Positions 9,537-18,805 of a stretch of 64,000 nucleotides of DNA are shown one piece after another (position 1 is the stretch's first letter; each line of letters opens with the position of its first letter). The notes beneath the pieces are model-generated. The model saw only the letters and a program-made list of their open reading frames with translations. It had not been told where the DNA came from and ran no database searches. The translations under genes were made by a program, and so were the position numbers. The DNA comes from Cyclobacterium sp. SYSU L10401. Its GTDB lineage: Bacteria; Bacteroidota; Bacteroidia; Cytophagales; Cyclobacteriaceae. The DNA lies in assembly GCF_010993705.1 (NCBI RefSeq), contig NZ_WOFO01000001.1, positions 896,132 through 960,131 of the forward strand. The letters are read 5' to 3'.

Positions 9537-10676
9537 ATGAACATGAGTAAAAAAATACAGGTGTTAGATAAATTTATTTCCGATTCTTTTCAAAGTGAGG
9601 AGATAAGTATTAAAGGGCTTGTTGGAACATTTTTAAGCTTTAGGGCTTGGATCGTTTCAGTTACGATTGTGGTATTCTTATTTGGCCTGGTTTTTCTAAT
9701 CACTTCGCCTGATGAATATGTTTCGAATTCTAAGCTTCTTTTGGAACAACAGGAAGGTTTTAGCGGAAAATCCCTGGGAGGCCTTGCCGGAATCTCTGGA
9801 TTAGGAAACCTGGGTTTGGGAAATCAAGACTCTGAGTCTATCCCAGCCGAGCTCATTCCTGATTTGGTGAGGGAAAGTGATTTTCTTAAGGAATTGATTG
9901 ATGAAAAGATTTACATATCAGAGAAACGTGATAGTGTAACTTTAATTCAATTTGTCAATGAATATGAGGAGCACCACTTTTATTATTATCTATTTAGGCT
10001 TCCTGCGATGATCAGGACCAAAGTTTCGTACACCCCGGCTGGGGGCGAAAAAAATATACTTCCATCGATAATGGATTCAGAAAATCAGGATATACTATCT
10101 TTAAATCCTGAAGAAAGAAAGACAATTGAGCGATTAAGGGATAGAATTCAGATTGAAAAAGAGGACCGACTACTCTTGATACAAACAAAAATGCAAAACG
10201 CAGTAGGCAGCGCTCAGCTGAATGGTATTTTAATCAGAAAGTTAAAAAGCTACCTAACGGATTTAATATTAGAAAAGGAAATTCAAAATTTTGAATTTAT
10301 TCAGGAGCGAACGGATGAGGCTAAAAGCAGGGTTGAAAATACCCAGAAAGCGCTTGCCAGATTCAGAGATAGCAACAGAGGTATCAATTCACAACTGGTA
10401 AAAACCGAAGAGGATAGGTTGCAAGCGGATTTTAACCTGGAATTTAATGTCTATACTTCCCTTGCGCAGCAACTGGAGCAAGCGAGAATAAAAGTGCAGG
10501 AGGCGACCCCAATGCTGACTGTTTTTCAAAAACCTCAAGTACCAACTATCAATAGTGAACCAAAATATATTTTACTAGGATTGGTTTTTCTTGTGGTCGG
10601 ATTGGTACTTGCTATCCTTTCTTTTTTTGGATTGCTGGTATTTAGAATGGTTAAATTTCATTTTTCCGATGTTTAG
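9537..10676 (+). CDS. Wzz-like polysaccharide co-polymerase (chain length determinant)
   Basis: Inner-membrane protein that sets polymer length together with Wzy. It has the PCP layout: a short cytoplasmic N-terminus, TM1 at about residues 38-57, a large periplasmic domain with a coiled-coil stretch (about residues 245-320), then a Pro-containing segment (PQVPTINSEPKY) and TM2 at about residues 345-370. It stops at TM2, so no BY-kinase domain is attached. None of the other genes visible here is a stand-alone kinase. Two ATGs (9537, 9543) are possible starts. A TATTTTTG at 9483-9490 upstream is a possible -7 element. The next gene starts inside its last codons. Confidence 0.88.
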   Translation: MNMSKKIQVLDKFISDSFQSEEISIKGLVGTFLSFRAWIVSVTIVVFLFGLVFLITSPDEYVSNSKLLLEQQEGFSGKSLGGLAGISGLGNLGLGNQDSESIPAELIPDLVRESDFLKELIDEKIYISEKRDSVTLIQFVNEYEEHHFYYYLFRLPAMIRTKVSYTPAGGEKNILPSIMDSENQDILSLNPEERKTIERLRDRIQIEKEDRLLLIQTKMQNAVGSAQLNGILIRKLKSYLTDLILEKEIQNFEFIQERTDEAKSRVENTQKALARFRDSNRGINSQLVKTEEDRLQADFNLEFNVYTSLAQQLEQARIKVQEATPMLTVFQKPQVPTINSEPKYILLGLVFLVVGLVLAILSFFGLLVFRMVKFHFSDV

Positions 10677-11625
10677 TGTTATTATTCCCATATTCAATAA
10701 ATTCCCGCACCTGGATCGATCCGTTGATTCGGTACTCCATCAGGATTTTAAAGATTTTGAATTGATACTGGTGGATGACGGATCCACAGATGGGAGTTAT
10801 GAAAAAGCACTTTCTTTTAAGGATGATCGCATAAAGGTATTTCAAAGGGATTCCCCCGGGCCAGGAGGCTATGCTGCCCGGAATTTTGGAATTCAAAAGG
10901 CAAAATACGATTGGGTGGCCTTTTTGGATGCCGATGATGAGTGGCAGGAACACCATCTTTCTACCCTTTCAGGATTACTGGCATTCCAACCAAATGCTCA
11001 AATTCTTTCTACCTGCTGGCTGGATAATTTTGACAGCGAGGATCGTCAGAGGACTTTTCCCAATGCTTATTGCAAGGAAAACCAGGCAAGGGGTATCCAT
11101 GAAATAGGCATCCTTACTTTTTTAAAAAGCAGCAGTAAAGGGGCACCTCCATTTTGGACTGGGGCTTTAGCGATAAAAACGACACTGCTGCGGTCCATCA
11201 AAGGTTTTCCTGAAGGCAGGTGCAAAAGGGGAGGAGATGTGGATACCTGGCTACGAGCCATGTATTTTGGGAAATTAGCTGTATGGTCTCCTTTGCAAAC
11301 GGTGACTTACCATAGGGATTCAATGAATATGGTGACAAAGCAGGAGAAATTTGAATTGGGTTGTGAAGCAGAGACCGTGAAAATCCTTGCTAAAAAGGCC
11401 AATAAATCCGAATTAGAAGCCCACTTGCATGTGTTTTTAAACGCAAGAATCGTCAGCAGGTGGCTTCAAACACTGAGAGTAGGTCAAAGACCAGGATCAC
11501 TTTTGGGAAAAGTATCCTGGAAATACCTTGATTTAAAAGGAAAAATATTAGCTCTAACTTCCATGTTGCCAAATGACTTTGTCTCTCAGGTATATCGGCG
11601 TTTGAAAAAAGGGAAATACGACTAA
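10669..11625 (+). CDS. family 2 glycosyltransferase
   Basis: Second GT2 of the locus. The frame is open upstream to 10591, but the family N-terminus begins at the ATG at 10669 (MFSVIIPIFNKFPHLDRSVD), overlapping the end of the co-polymerase gene by 8 bases. Motifs are ELILVDDGSTDGS, ARNFGIQKAKYDWVAFLDAD and the metal-binding DADDEW. CKRGGDVDTWLRAM probably contains the catalytic acid (D of GGDVD). The C-terminal region is basic and helical. Overlap with the previous gene shows it belongs to the same transcript. Confidence 0.9.
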   Translation: MFSVIIPIFNKFPHLDRSVDSVLHQDFKDFELILVDDGSTDGSYEKALSFKDDRIKVFQRDSPGPGGYAARNFGIQKAKYDWVAFLDADDEWQEHHLSTLSGLLAFQPNAQILSTCWLDNFDSEDRQRTFPNAYCKENQARGIHEIGILTFLKSSSKGAPPFWTGALAIKTTLLRSIKGFPEGRCKRGGDVDTWLRAMYFGKLAVWSPLQTVTYHRDSMNMVTKQEKFELGCEAETVKILAKKANKSELEAHLHVFLNARIVSRWLQTLRVGQRPGSLLGKVSWKYLDLKGKILALTSMLPNDFVSQVYRRLKKGKYD

Positions 11626-11628
11626 GCT

Positions 11629-12813
11629 TTGGGTATTAAATTAAGATTGCCGGAACGCCTGTCCATTGGAAAGATCCTCCAGTGGGATTTCTTTTCTGTT
11701 TTGCTGGTGGTACTCCTTTTTTTCAGGATACTGGTGGACAGATCTGGATTAGGTGCTGCCGTTGGGCTGGCCCTTTTGGGAGGGTTTTTCCTCCTGTTAC
11801 TGTTTAAATTGAGATTGCCAAAGTACCTGCTTTTATACTCGGGTCTGTTTTTTCTGTTGGTCGGTTTCGCTGCTCTTAATGCTGTTTACATCCATAAAGA
11901 ACCCTTTTTTACCATCAGGGGAGTGATTCGCTACTTCTCCTATTTTGCGGTGTTTATCATGGCCTATTACAGCAAGGTGTCCTTTAAGCAAATTTTTATG
12001 CTATACACCCTGGTGGTTCTGCTGGAAGGTATGCTGGCTGTTTTTCAATTTTTGTTTATGGGAATGGAAAGACCAAGCGGTACTTTTATCAATTCAAATC
12101 ACTTCAGCTACTTTTTGGTGCCTTATTTTGCCATTTTACTTATCGTCTACCGGCTTTATTTCTTTTCTTTTCTTGTTTTTCTTTTTTCCGCATTCCTGGG
12201 TGGTATGGGTGGGGTGATCAGTCTTTTGTTGGTGTTGTTTTTATTCATGCTCCGCTATGCCAGGCGATGGCAGAAAATTTCTGCGGTATTAATCTTTCCT
12301 ATTTTCCTGGCAGGGACAGCATTATTGATGCAAAACAGGATTAGGGAGCTGACTGACGTATCTACTATTACGGAGAGACTTGCCGAAGATCAGGCAGGGG
12401 GAGGCAGTTCCCTGGTATGGAGAATAGTGACCTGGAAACTGATGTATGATGAGTTGGTGGAAAAGGATGGCCTGTACACTGGCATGGGTTTGGAATATGC
12501 TTCACTGGTTAGCCCTTACTTTCTGGAAAGCAGCATCAGAGAGCCACACAATGACTACCTGAGGGTATTGCTTGAATTCGGCCTGTTTGGGCTATTGATG
12601 TTTTTATTCGCTTTGTATTACGCCTTGTCCAGGATGAGAAAAGCCTCCATAAAATACAATTCAAAGATTTACTTTGCCATCTATACTGCGCTGGCAGCCA
12701 TTTTTTTAGGAATGATTGTTGGCAACATCATTGTATTGAACACACTTTGGTGGTTATTACTATCGGTGATTGCCATCCTCCATAAAGAAGAAAAGGAAAA
12801 AACAGAAGCTTAA
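11629..12813 (+). CDS. Wzy-type polysaccharide polymerase / O-antigen ligase family
   Basis: Integral membrane protein with about 10-12 hydrophobic segments in 394 residues and a larger periplasmic loop. It carries the Wzy_C/O-antigen ligase motif EPHNDYLRVLLEFGLFG near residue 305. GTFINSNHFSYFL in the middle is also typical. It probably polymerises repeat units in the periplasm together with the co-polymerase. The most likely start is the TTG at 11629, because no ATG lies before the first hydrophobic segment and it is 3 bases after the preceding stop. It ends immediately before the ATG of the next glycosyltransferase. Confidence 0.88.
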   Translation: MGIKLRLPERLSIGKILQWDFFSVLLVVLLFFRILVDRSGLGAAVGLALLGGFFLLLLFKLRLPKYLLLYSGLFFLLVGFAALNAVYIHKEPFFTIRGVIRYFSYFAVFIMAYYSKVSFKQIFMLYTLVVLLEGMLAVFQFLFMGMERPSGTFINSNHFSYFLVPYFAILLIVYRLYFFSFLVFLFSAFLGGMGGVISLLLVLFLFMLRYARRWQKISAVLIFPIFLAGTALLMQNRIRELTDVSTITERLAEDQAGGGSSLVWRIVTWKLMYDELVEKDGLYTGMGLEYASLVSPYFLESSIREPHNDYLRVLLEFGLFGLLMFLFALYYALSRMRKASIKYNSKIYFAIYTALAAIFLGMIVGNIIVLNTLWWLLLSVIAILHKEEKEKTEA

Positions 12814-13686
12814 ATGAGCCATAAACTTGCGATCATAACACCGGCAAAAAATGAGGCAAAAAACATCCCGAATCTGGTTCGAGGGATGGCCAGCCAAACC
12901 CACAAACCGGACTTATGGATTTTTATCAATGACGGGAGTACCGATGATACGGTTCAGGTATTTGAAAAAGAGTTGGAGGGCAAAGCCTCTGCCTTTGAGA
13001 AAACCACTGTGCTGCGGATAGACTATCAGGATGAAGAAAGTGGGTATGCATTAGGGCCAAAGTATAGCAGAATCATCAAGTTTGGGCTGGAGCAAATTTT
13101 CAATCTCGAAAAGAAAAGTAAGGTTGACTATGATTTTTTAGGGATTTTGGACAGCGATGTGGTTCCGGAAGAAAAGTACTACGAAAGCCTGCTGGAAAAT
13201 TTCAACGAGGATCCTAAACTCGGGATTGCTTCTGCAGCCCGCCAATTGGAAGACTATGGAAGCGAAATCATCACCAGCTATGTAAATAGGAGTTTCGCCC
13301 CAAGTGGATTCAGGGTATGGAGGCGAAAATGCCTGAATGAGACAGATTATAAGATATCGGTTTCTCAGGATGCCGTATCTGCTGCCAAAGCCATCATGAT
13401 GGGCTGGAAGGTAAAGTCCTTTGCTGATTTAGAAGTTCGTTTGAGACAAAGAGGAGCTAAATTTGGATACGAGTACTATGGGAAATCTGCCTACATGCGA
13501 CATGTACCCTATTTATATGTATTGGCAGGGGCTGCCAGGATGTTTCTTCGGGGGAAAAAAATGGATGCCAGACAATACATCAATGGCTATAAGGAGGCCG
13601 CCAGACAAAACATCAGCCGGATTGATGATCCTTTGGCAATAAAATACTTCAGGCATCGGTTTTATTATAAATTACTGGGAAAGTAA
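12814..13686 (+). CDS. family 2 glycosyltransferase
   Basis: Third GT2 of the locus. The 290 residues begin KLAIITPAKNEAKNIPNLVRGM, and then show WIFINDGSTDDT and the metal site LDSDVVPEEKYYE. The position of the acidic motif after a long insert resembles processive or 'dolichol-phosphate'-type GT2 enzymes, but there is no C-terminal membrane domain. It starts directly after the polymerase stop. Its stop overlaps the next start by one base (TAATG), so translation is coupled to the Alg14-like gene. Confidence 0.88.
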   Translation: MSHKLAIITPAKNEAKNIPNLVRGMASQTHKPDLWIFINDGSTDDTVQVFEKELEGKASAFEKTTVLRIDYQDEESGYALGPKYSRIIKFGLEQIFNLEKKSKVDYDFLGILDSDVVPEEKYYESLLENFNEDPKLGIASAARQLEDYGSEIITSYVNRSFAPSGFRVWRRKCLNETDYKISVSQDAVSAAKAIMMGWKVKSFADLEVRLRQRGAKFGYEYYGKSAYMRHVPYLYVLAGAARMFLRGKKMDARQYINGYKEAARQNISRIDDPLAIKYFRHRFYYKLLGK

Positions 13687-14183
13687 TGAAACCAAAAGTC
13701 ATTCTGTTAATTTATGGGTCAGGCGGGCATAAAGCCCAAATGGAAAGGTTGCTGGATCGCATGGTAGAGAAAGGTGCAGGGAATGGATTGAAATTTCTAT
13801 CCATTACGGAAAGTGGAGCATCCATTAAACATCCCCTTGTGGTGGAAAATAAAGAACAGCCTGCCTTTAGGAATAAATATTTCTCCCTTGCCAACTTCTT
13901 AAAAATACCACAAAAATACCTTAATTTCTTTCAGTGCTTTTTATCCATCAGAAAAAAATACCAGGTAGTTGCTGTTATTTCTACCGGGCCGGGATTGGCG
14001 ATTCCTTTTTCATTCTTATTTAAGATGGTAAAAGCTAAAATTATCTTCATTGAAACCTGGTCCAGGTTTGAAACCCAATCTTATGCCGGAAAGGTAATGT
14101 ACCGGCTTGCTGATAGGTTTTATATTCAAAACCGCTCCCTGGCCAGGTTTTATCCATCGGCTATTTACTCTGGATTATTATGA
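13686..14183 (+). CDS. Alg14/PssD-like glycosyltransferase subunit
   Basis: N-terminal half of a split GT-B enzyme. In eukaryotic Alg13/Alg14 and bacterial PssD/PssE, Alg14/PssD anchors the complex in the membrane and provides the acceptor side. The 165 residues show the glycine-rich YGSGGHKAQMERLL loop at the N-terminus, a hydrophobic region (AIPFSFLFKMVKAKIIFIE), the conserved IETWSRF, and a C-terminal FYPSAIYSGLL end. The stop overlaps the start of the partner gene as ATGA, so the two subunits are made together. The sugar transferred is not readable; glucuronic acid or GlcNAc-type donors are usual for the family. Confidence 0.88.
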   Translation: MKPKVILLIYGSGGHKAQMERLLDRMVEKGAGNGLKFLSITESGASIKHPLVVENKEQPAFRNKYFSLANFLKIPQKYLNFFQCFLSIRKKYQVVAVISTGPGLAIPFSFLFKMVKAKIIFIETWSRFETQSYAGKVMYRLADRFYIQNRSLARFYPSAIYSGLL

Positions 14184-14635
14184 ATATCTTGGTCACAGTA
14201 GGTACAACCAGGTTTGATTCTTTGATAAAATTCCTTGATCAAATGGTCATACCATCGGATATTACCTTCACTTTCCAAATTGCCGACGGGACGTATAAGC
14301 CACGTAACCATCCATTTTTTTCATTTACAGAAAATATAGATCAATATTACCAAAAGTGTGAGGCAGTTATTTGCCATGCGGGTGCAGGGACCATTTACAA
14401 ACTTCTGGAACTTAGGAAACGAATTATCATAGTACCCAATACAGAAAGAACAGATAACCACCAATTGGATATAGCGGCATTTATGGGCAATAATGGACAT
14501 GCCCTGACGATCATTGATTTTAATGAACTTTTCAATGCCCTGCAGCAAATCAGGGAAATTGATTTGATACCTTTCGAAAAACATGACTTTGATAAAACTG
14601 AGGAAATTCTCAGGTACAGCGTGAGTGGGCGTTAA
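14180..14635 (+). CDS. Alg13/PssE-like glycosyltransferase catalytic subunit
   Basis: C-terminal half of the split GT-B enzyme formed with the preceding gene. The 151-residue protein starts MNILVTVGTTRFDSL and has the nucleotide-sugar binding site CHAGAGTIYKLL followed by IIVPN and DNHQLDIA. This is the glycosyltransferase 28 C-terminal pattern of MurG/Alg13. Size and order are as in PssDE pairs. The ATGA overlap with the Alg14-like gene is direct evidence of coupled synthesis. Confidence 0.9.
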   Translation: MNILVTVGTTRFDSLIKFLDQMVIPSDITFTFQIADGTYKPRNHPFFSFTENIDQYYQKCEAVICHAGAGTIYKLLELRKRIIIVPNTERTDNHQLDIAAFMGNNGHALTIIDFNELFNALQQIREIDLIPFEKHDFDKTEEILRYSVSGR

Positions 14636-14679
14636 GCTTTTCTTTTTTTATTTTGATTCCTATTTTTTATAGCCGTAAC

Positions 14680-16365
14680 ATGTCCGTGATCAAGTTTAGA
14701 AAGGGTTGGTTTATCTCCTTGCTTTTCCTCCTTTTGCATTTTGATGCTTTTTCCCAGCTCCTGGCACCGGGCACTCCGATTTTGGACGAATTTTCCAGAA
14801 GACAGCAGTTAATCAACCCTGGGAAAGCAGCTGACCCAGAGAGGCTAGCCATTCGTCCCATCCTGGCAGATGCGGTCGGCCTGAAGAAAACATCAGATTC
14901 AAAGAAGAAGCTGTTTGAATTTTCTGTCCTCCCATTATTCATTAATCAAACCATAAATACCCAAAGACCTTATGGCTGGGGTGATTTTGGAATCCCACCG
15001 GGACGTGGATTTCAGCATTACCTGAGTGGCGGATTTTTTGCCAGCTTAGGATTTTTAAACCTACAATTTCAACCAGAAGTTGTCTTTGCTCAGGATAAGC
15101 CTTTTCAGGGTTTTTCTGATGGTTTTTCTCCTGCTGTACAGCGCGCTCGGTTCCACTATTGGAACAATGACGATACCCCGGAAACTTTTTCGGATGGAGG
15201 GTATAGCAGGTTTTGGTGGGGCCAATCAAGTTTGACAGCCAGTTTTGGAGCATTTGAAATTGGAGCATCTACACGTTCCATTTGGTGGGGGGCGGGACAA
15301 TGGAGTTCACTCACTTTTTCAAATAATGCCGAAAGTTTTCCACATTTTACCTTAAATACCACCAGGCCGGCAAAAACCCCCATTGGTAATTTTGAAGGGC
15401 AAGTACTGGTAGGAAGGTTGGAAAACTCGGGAAGAGAAGCTTCCCAGATTCCACAGTTAAATGACAGGTATTTCCTCCCTTTCAATGGAGATTGGAGGTA
15501 TTTGAATGCTTTGATGCTGAGTTATCAGCCAAAATGGGTGCCTGGCTTATTCATCGGTTTTCTAAGGACCTTTCAACAGTATGATGAAAATAGAGGCGAT
15601 ACATTCAGGGACTATATGCCCATTTTTGATGCTTTCCAAAAAAAGAACTTTTTTGAAGATGGAAACACGCTTGCCTTTGACAATGAAGCCAGAGATCAGC
15701 AGGCAGTGATCTTTTTACGCCTGGTAAATAAAGAGGCAAAGGCGGAGATATATGGGGAGTACGGTAGAAGGGACCACTCATACGACTGGCGGGAAGCGCT
15801 GATGAACCCGGAACATGCCAGAGCTTATTTGATGGGGTTTCAAAAGCTTTTTTCATTGAAAAAAGAAAACAAGTATTTCCAAATCAGGGGTGAAATGACC
15901 CAACATCAGGAATCTGTGAACCGGTATATCCGGTACGAAGGTTTGGGTGGGAGGACCTCCTGGGCCACACATTACCAGGTAAGGGGGTTTGTCAATAGAG
16001 GGCAACCTTTAGGAACTGGCATAGGTACGGGTAGTAACAGCCAAACCCTTGAATTTTCATTTGTTGAAGAGTTCGACAAATTGGGGATAATAGTGGAGAG
16101 AATCGCCAATCACCAGGATTTTTATTACCGGGCCTTTGGCCAACAAAAGGAGGTGCAGCCCTGGGTGGATCTCAGTGCAGGACTAATTTTTGATAAACGC
16201 TGGAACAATTTTTTGTTGGGGTCAAAACTCCAGTTGGTGAATGGAAGAAATTATCAATGGCAAAGTGCCGACAACAGCAGTCCTGAATTTCCTTCAGGAA
16301 ATCATTTGCTGTCCTTTCATGGTAACCTCCAATTGGTTTACTTATGGGATTATAAGAATAAATAG
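14680..16365 (+). CDS. Wzi-like outer-membrane capsule assembly protein
   Basis: Predicted outer-membrane beta-barrel that attaches or organises the exported polysaccharide at the cell surface. The ATG at 14680 is preferred to an in-frame TTG at 14653 because it starts at a classic signal peptide (FRKGWFISLLFLLLHFDAF, cleavage after SQ near residue 26). The 562 residues alternate aromatic and polar positions as in barrels (RFWWGQSSLTASFGAFEIG, SIWWGAGQWSSL), which fits the capsule assembly Wzi family. It ends in a typical aromatic strand (LQLVYLWDYKNK). Position between the last glycosyltransferase and the epimerase supports the assignment. Confidence 0.85.
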   Translation: MSVIKFRKGWFISLLFLLLHFDAFSQLLAPGTPILDEFSRRQQLINPGKAADPERLAIRPILADAVGLKKTSDSKKKLFEFSVLPLFINQTINTQRPYGWGDFGIPPGRGFQHYLSGGFFASLGFLNLQFQPEVVFAQDKPFQGFSDGFSPAVQRARFHYWNNDDTPETFSDGGYSRFWWGQSSLTASFGAFEIGASTRSIWWGAGQWSSLTFSNNAESFPHFTLNTTRPAKTPIGNFEGQVLVGRLENSGREASQIPQLNDRYFLPFNGDWRYLNALMLSYQPKWVPGLFIGFLRTFQQYDENRGDTFRDYMPIFDAFQKKNFFEDGNTLAFDNEARDQQAVIFLRLVNKEAKAEIYGEYGRRDHSYDWREALMNPEHARAYLMGFQKLFSLKKENKYFQIRGEMTQHQESVNRYIRYEGLGGRTSWATHYQVRGFVNRGQPLGTGIGTGSNSQTLEFSFVEEFDKLGIIVERIANHQDFYYRAFGQQKEVQPWVDLSAGLIFDKRWNNFLLGSKLQLVNGRNYQWQSADNSSPEFPSGNHLLSFHGNLQLVYLWDYKNK

Positions 16366-16410
16366 TTAGTTTAAGGGCTTGTAAATATTCATCTGATAAA
16401 AATAAAGAAA

Positions 16411-17463
16411 ATGAAAATACTGGTAACGGGTACAGCAGGATTTATAGGTATGCATCTGGCTCAAAAGCTTTTGGAAAGGGGTGATGAAGTAATTGGGGTA
16501 GATAGTATCAATGATTATTATGAGGTTCAGCTAAAGTATGATCGCCTGAAACTAACCGGTATTGATCCGGCAAAGATCGATTACGGGAAAATGGTGAGCA
16601 GCACCCGACATCCCCAGTATCAGTTTATTCAGCTTAAATTAGAGGATAAAGAAGGGTTATTTAAACTTTTCAAAGAGCAAAAAATTGATAAAGTGGTGAA
16701 TCTGGCAGCTCAGGCAGGGGTGAGGTATTCCCTGACCAATCCGGAAGCCTACATCCAGGCCAATATAGTTGGTTTCCTGAATATACTGGAGGCCTGCCGT
16801 CATTTTGAGATCAAACATTTGGCTTATGCTTCCTCCAGCTCTGTATATGGCACCAATACCCAAATGCCTTTTTCCACCAGTCAAAATGTGGACCATCCGG
16901 TATCATTGTATGCGGCTTCCAAAAAGTCAAATGAGCTAATGGCCCATACCTACAGCCACCTTTTTGGTCTGCCTACCACTGGTCTAAGATTTTTTACTGT
17001 GTACGGACCCTGGGGTAGACCAGATATGGCACTATTTCTGTTTACAAAAGCCATATTGGAGGACAAACCCATTCAAGTGTTCAATTATGGAGAAATGCAA
17101 AGGGATTTTACCTATGTAGATGATATCGTGGAGGGAGTAATTCGGGTAGTAGATCATCCTCCACTGGAAAATCCGGATTGGGATCCGGCGACCGGGGATG
17201 CCAGCCAATCAAAGGCTCCCTATACCGTATATAATATTGGGAATTCCAATCCCGTACGTTTGATGGACTTTATCAAGGCCATTGAGGGAGCACTGGGAAA
17301 GGAAGCCCAAAAAGACATGTTGCCCCTACAGCCGGGAGATGTTCCGGCTACTTTTGCAGACACCAAACCCCTGGAGAATGAGCTGGGATATAAGCCCGCC
17401 ACCTCCGTGACATTTGGTATTCAAAAGTTTATAGATTGGTACATAAGCTACTATAATGTGTAA
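16411..17463 (+). CDS. UDP-glucuronate 4-epimerase-like NAD-dependent epimerase
   Basis: Extended SDR enzyme expected to interconvert UDP-glucuronate and UDP-galacturonate. The sequence has the Rossmann motif [12 protein letters not shown], the diagnostic [18 protein letters not shown] segment of GlcA 4-epimerases, [17 protein letters not shown] and the catalytic [24 protein letters not shown] and [12 protein letters not shown] follow in the expected order. Length (350) is standard. It predicts a uronic acid in the polymer. A UDP-glucose 6-dehydrogenase, needed to make the substrate, is not in this window. Confidence 0.92.
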   Translation: MKILVTGTAGFIGMHLAQKLLERGDEVIGVDSINDYYEVQLKYDRLKLTGIDPAKIDYGKMVSSTRHPQYQFIQLKLEDKEGLFKLFKEQKIDKVVNLAAQAGVRYSLTNPEAYIQANIVGFLNILEACRHFEIKHLAYASSSSVYGTNTQMPFSTSQNVDHPVSLYAASKKSNELMAHTYSHLFGLPTTGLRFFTVYGPWGRPDMALFLFTKAILEDKPIQVFNYGEMQRDFTYVDDIVEGVIRVVDHPPLENPDWDPATGDASQSKAPYTVYNIGNSNPVRLMDFIKAIEGALGKEAQKDMLPLQPGDVPATFADTKPLENELGYKPATSVTFGIQKFIDWYISYYNV

Positions 17464-17524
17464 TTAAATTTCGGTTTTCAGGAAATTTCACGTAAAAACA
17501 CTAATATTGTAAATTCATTATGTT

Positions 17525-17532
17525 TACTTTTG
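17525..17532 (+). promoter_or_regulatory. -7 element (TACTTTTG) before the initiating transferase gene
   Basis: TACTTTTG fits the TAnnTTTG consensus 16 bases before the ATG at 17549. A TTG at 17507-17509 lies 15 bases upstream, shorter than the usual spacing, so the -33 match is weak. It suggests that the WecA-like gene can be transcribed apart from the rest of the locus. Confidence 0.45.
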
Positions 17533-17548
17533 TGAAAACTTTCATAAT

Positions 17549-18715
17549 ATGAATATTTTTCTATCCACAGTTACATCATTTTTCTTTGGTTTTTTAATGA
17601 CTCCTGTATTGATCATGGTATTGAAAAGGATCAATTTCATGGAAGCTCCGGGAGGACGAAAGATACACGCGGGTAGTATTCCATCCATGGGCGGAATCGC
17701 CATTATTTTTGCAGCTTTTTTAGGGCTTTTTGCCTGGTTAAGCTTTGACCAAATCGTGGAAACCAGGTATTTTCTGGTCGCCCTTGGAATCATGTTTTCA
17801 GTTGGCCTACGGGACGACCTGATTGAGTTGAGTGCCACCCAGAAATTAATCGGCCAGTCAATTCCGGCTTTTTTCGTGATTGTGATGGCCGATATCCGTA
17901 TCTCGGGATTGTATGGATTCATGGGGATTTATGAAATCCCTTACCTGATTAGTGTATTGATTACCTTCTTTGCTATTTTGATATTGACCAATTCCTTCAA
18001 CCTTATCGACGGCGCTGACGGCTTGGCTGGGTCACTCAGCCTGGTCACCCTGACGATTCTGGGTTTCTGGTTTTTTAGCCTGGGGATGACGTCCTATAGC
18101 TTGATATCCTTTACGCTGGTTGGCGGTGTTCTTGCATTTTTGGCATTCAACTGGCATCCGGCAAAAATATTTATGGGAGATACCGGTTCTTTAAGTCTGG
18201 GTTTTGCGCTTGTGGTATTGGTTATTTTATTTGTAGATAAGACGGGAACCATGGCCCCCTGGGAAGGCTTAAAGGTAAACGCACCCTTTTCAGCCGGGAT
18301 GGCATTCCTGATTGTCCCCATTTATGATACGGTCAGGATCTTTATCAAACGGAGCCTAAAAGGTAAATCCCCACTTAAACCAGATAAAAGCCATGTCCAC
18401 CACTTTTTACTTCGAATGGGTCTTAAACATGACCAGGTGGCCTTGACGCTGGGAACAGTTAAACTTAGTTTTATTGGCATGGTCTTTTTTGGTTATGCAT
18501 TAAATGATCACATACTCTTTCCTGTGCTGACCCTGGTGGCCGTTTCCTTAGGTATATGGATGGACAAACGAACACTTAAAAACATCAAAAACAACTGTAA
18601 AAAAGCGCCCAGCTTGTCCGAAAAAGGAGCCATCAGAAAGAAGAAGCCCTTTGCCAGGCGCAAACCTGAAATTTCGAAAAGTGTACTTTCGGATAATAAA
18701 ATCAATATGAACTGA
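17549..18715 (+). CDS. WecA/MraY-family undecaprenyl-phosphate sugar-1-phosphate transferase
   Basis: Inner-membrane polyprenyl-phosphate transferase that probably starts repeat-unit synthesis by loading a HexNAc-1-phosphate on undecaprenyl phosphate. About 10-11 hydrophobic segments are visible. Family motifs occur in order: PGGRKIHAGSIPSMGG, the DD pair in LRDDLIELSATQK, NSFNLIDGADGLAGS, KIFMGDTGSLSLGF and the HVHH histidine cluster typical of the WecA group rather than MraY. The C-terminal ~45 residues are Lys/Arg-rich and cytoplasmic. It is the last gene of the locus and ends 40 bases before a bidirectional terminator. Confidence 0.92.
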   Translation: MNIFLSTVTSFFFGFLMTPVLIMVLKRINFMEAPGGRKIHAGSIPSMGGIAIIFAAFLGLFAWLSFDQIVETRYFLVALGIMFSVGLRDDLIELSATQKLIGQSIPAFFVIVMADIRISGLYGFMGIYEIPYLISVLITFFAILILTNSFNLIDGADGLAGSLSLVTLTILGFWFFSLGMTSYSLISFTLVGGVLAFLAFNWHPAKIFMGDTGSLSLGFALVVLVILFVDKTGTMAPWEGLKVNAPFSAGMAFLIVPIYDTVRIFIKRSLKGKSPLKPDKSHVHHFLLRMGLKHDQVALTLGTVKLSFIGMVFFGYALNDHILFPVLTLVAVSLGIWMDKRTLKNIKNNCKKAPSLSEKGAIRKKKPFARRKPEISKSVLSDNKINMN

Positions 18716-18754
18716 ATGCCCTGAGGAAATTTGAATCAGGGTACTATATTATTG

Positions 18755-18790
18755 AAAAAGGCCGCTACCTGAGGGAGCGGCCTTTATTTT
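18755..18790. terminator. bidirectional terminator between convergent genes
   Basis: AAAGGCCGCT (18757-18766) pairs perfectly with AGCGGCCTTT (18776-18785). The hairpin is flanked by an A-run on the left and a T-rich stretch on the right, so it can terminate both the + strand polysaccharide locus and the convergent - strand isomerase gene. Confidence 0.9.
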
Positions 18791-18805
18791 TCCATTCATT
18801 CATTT

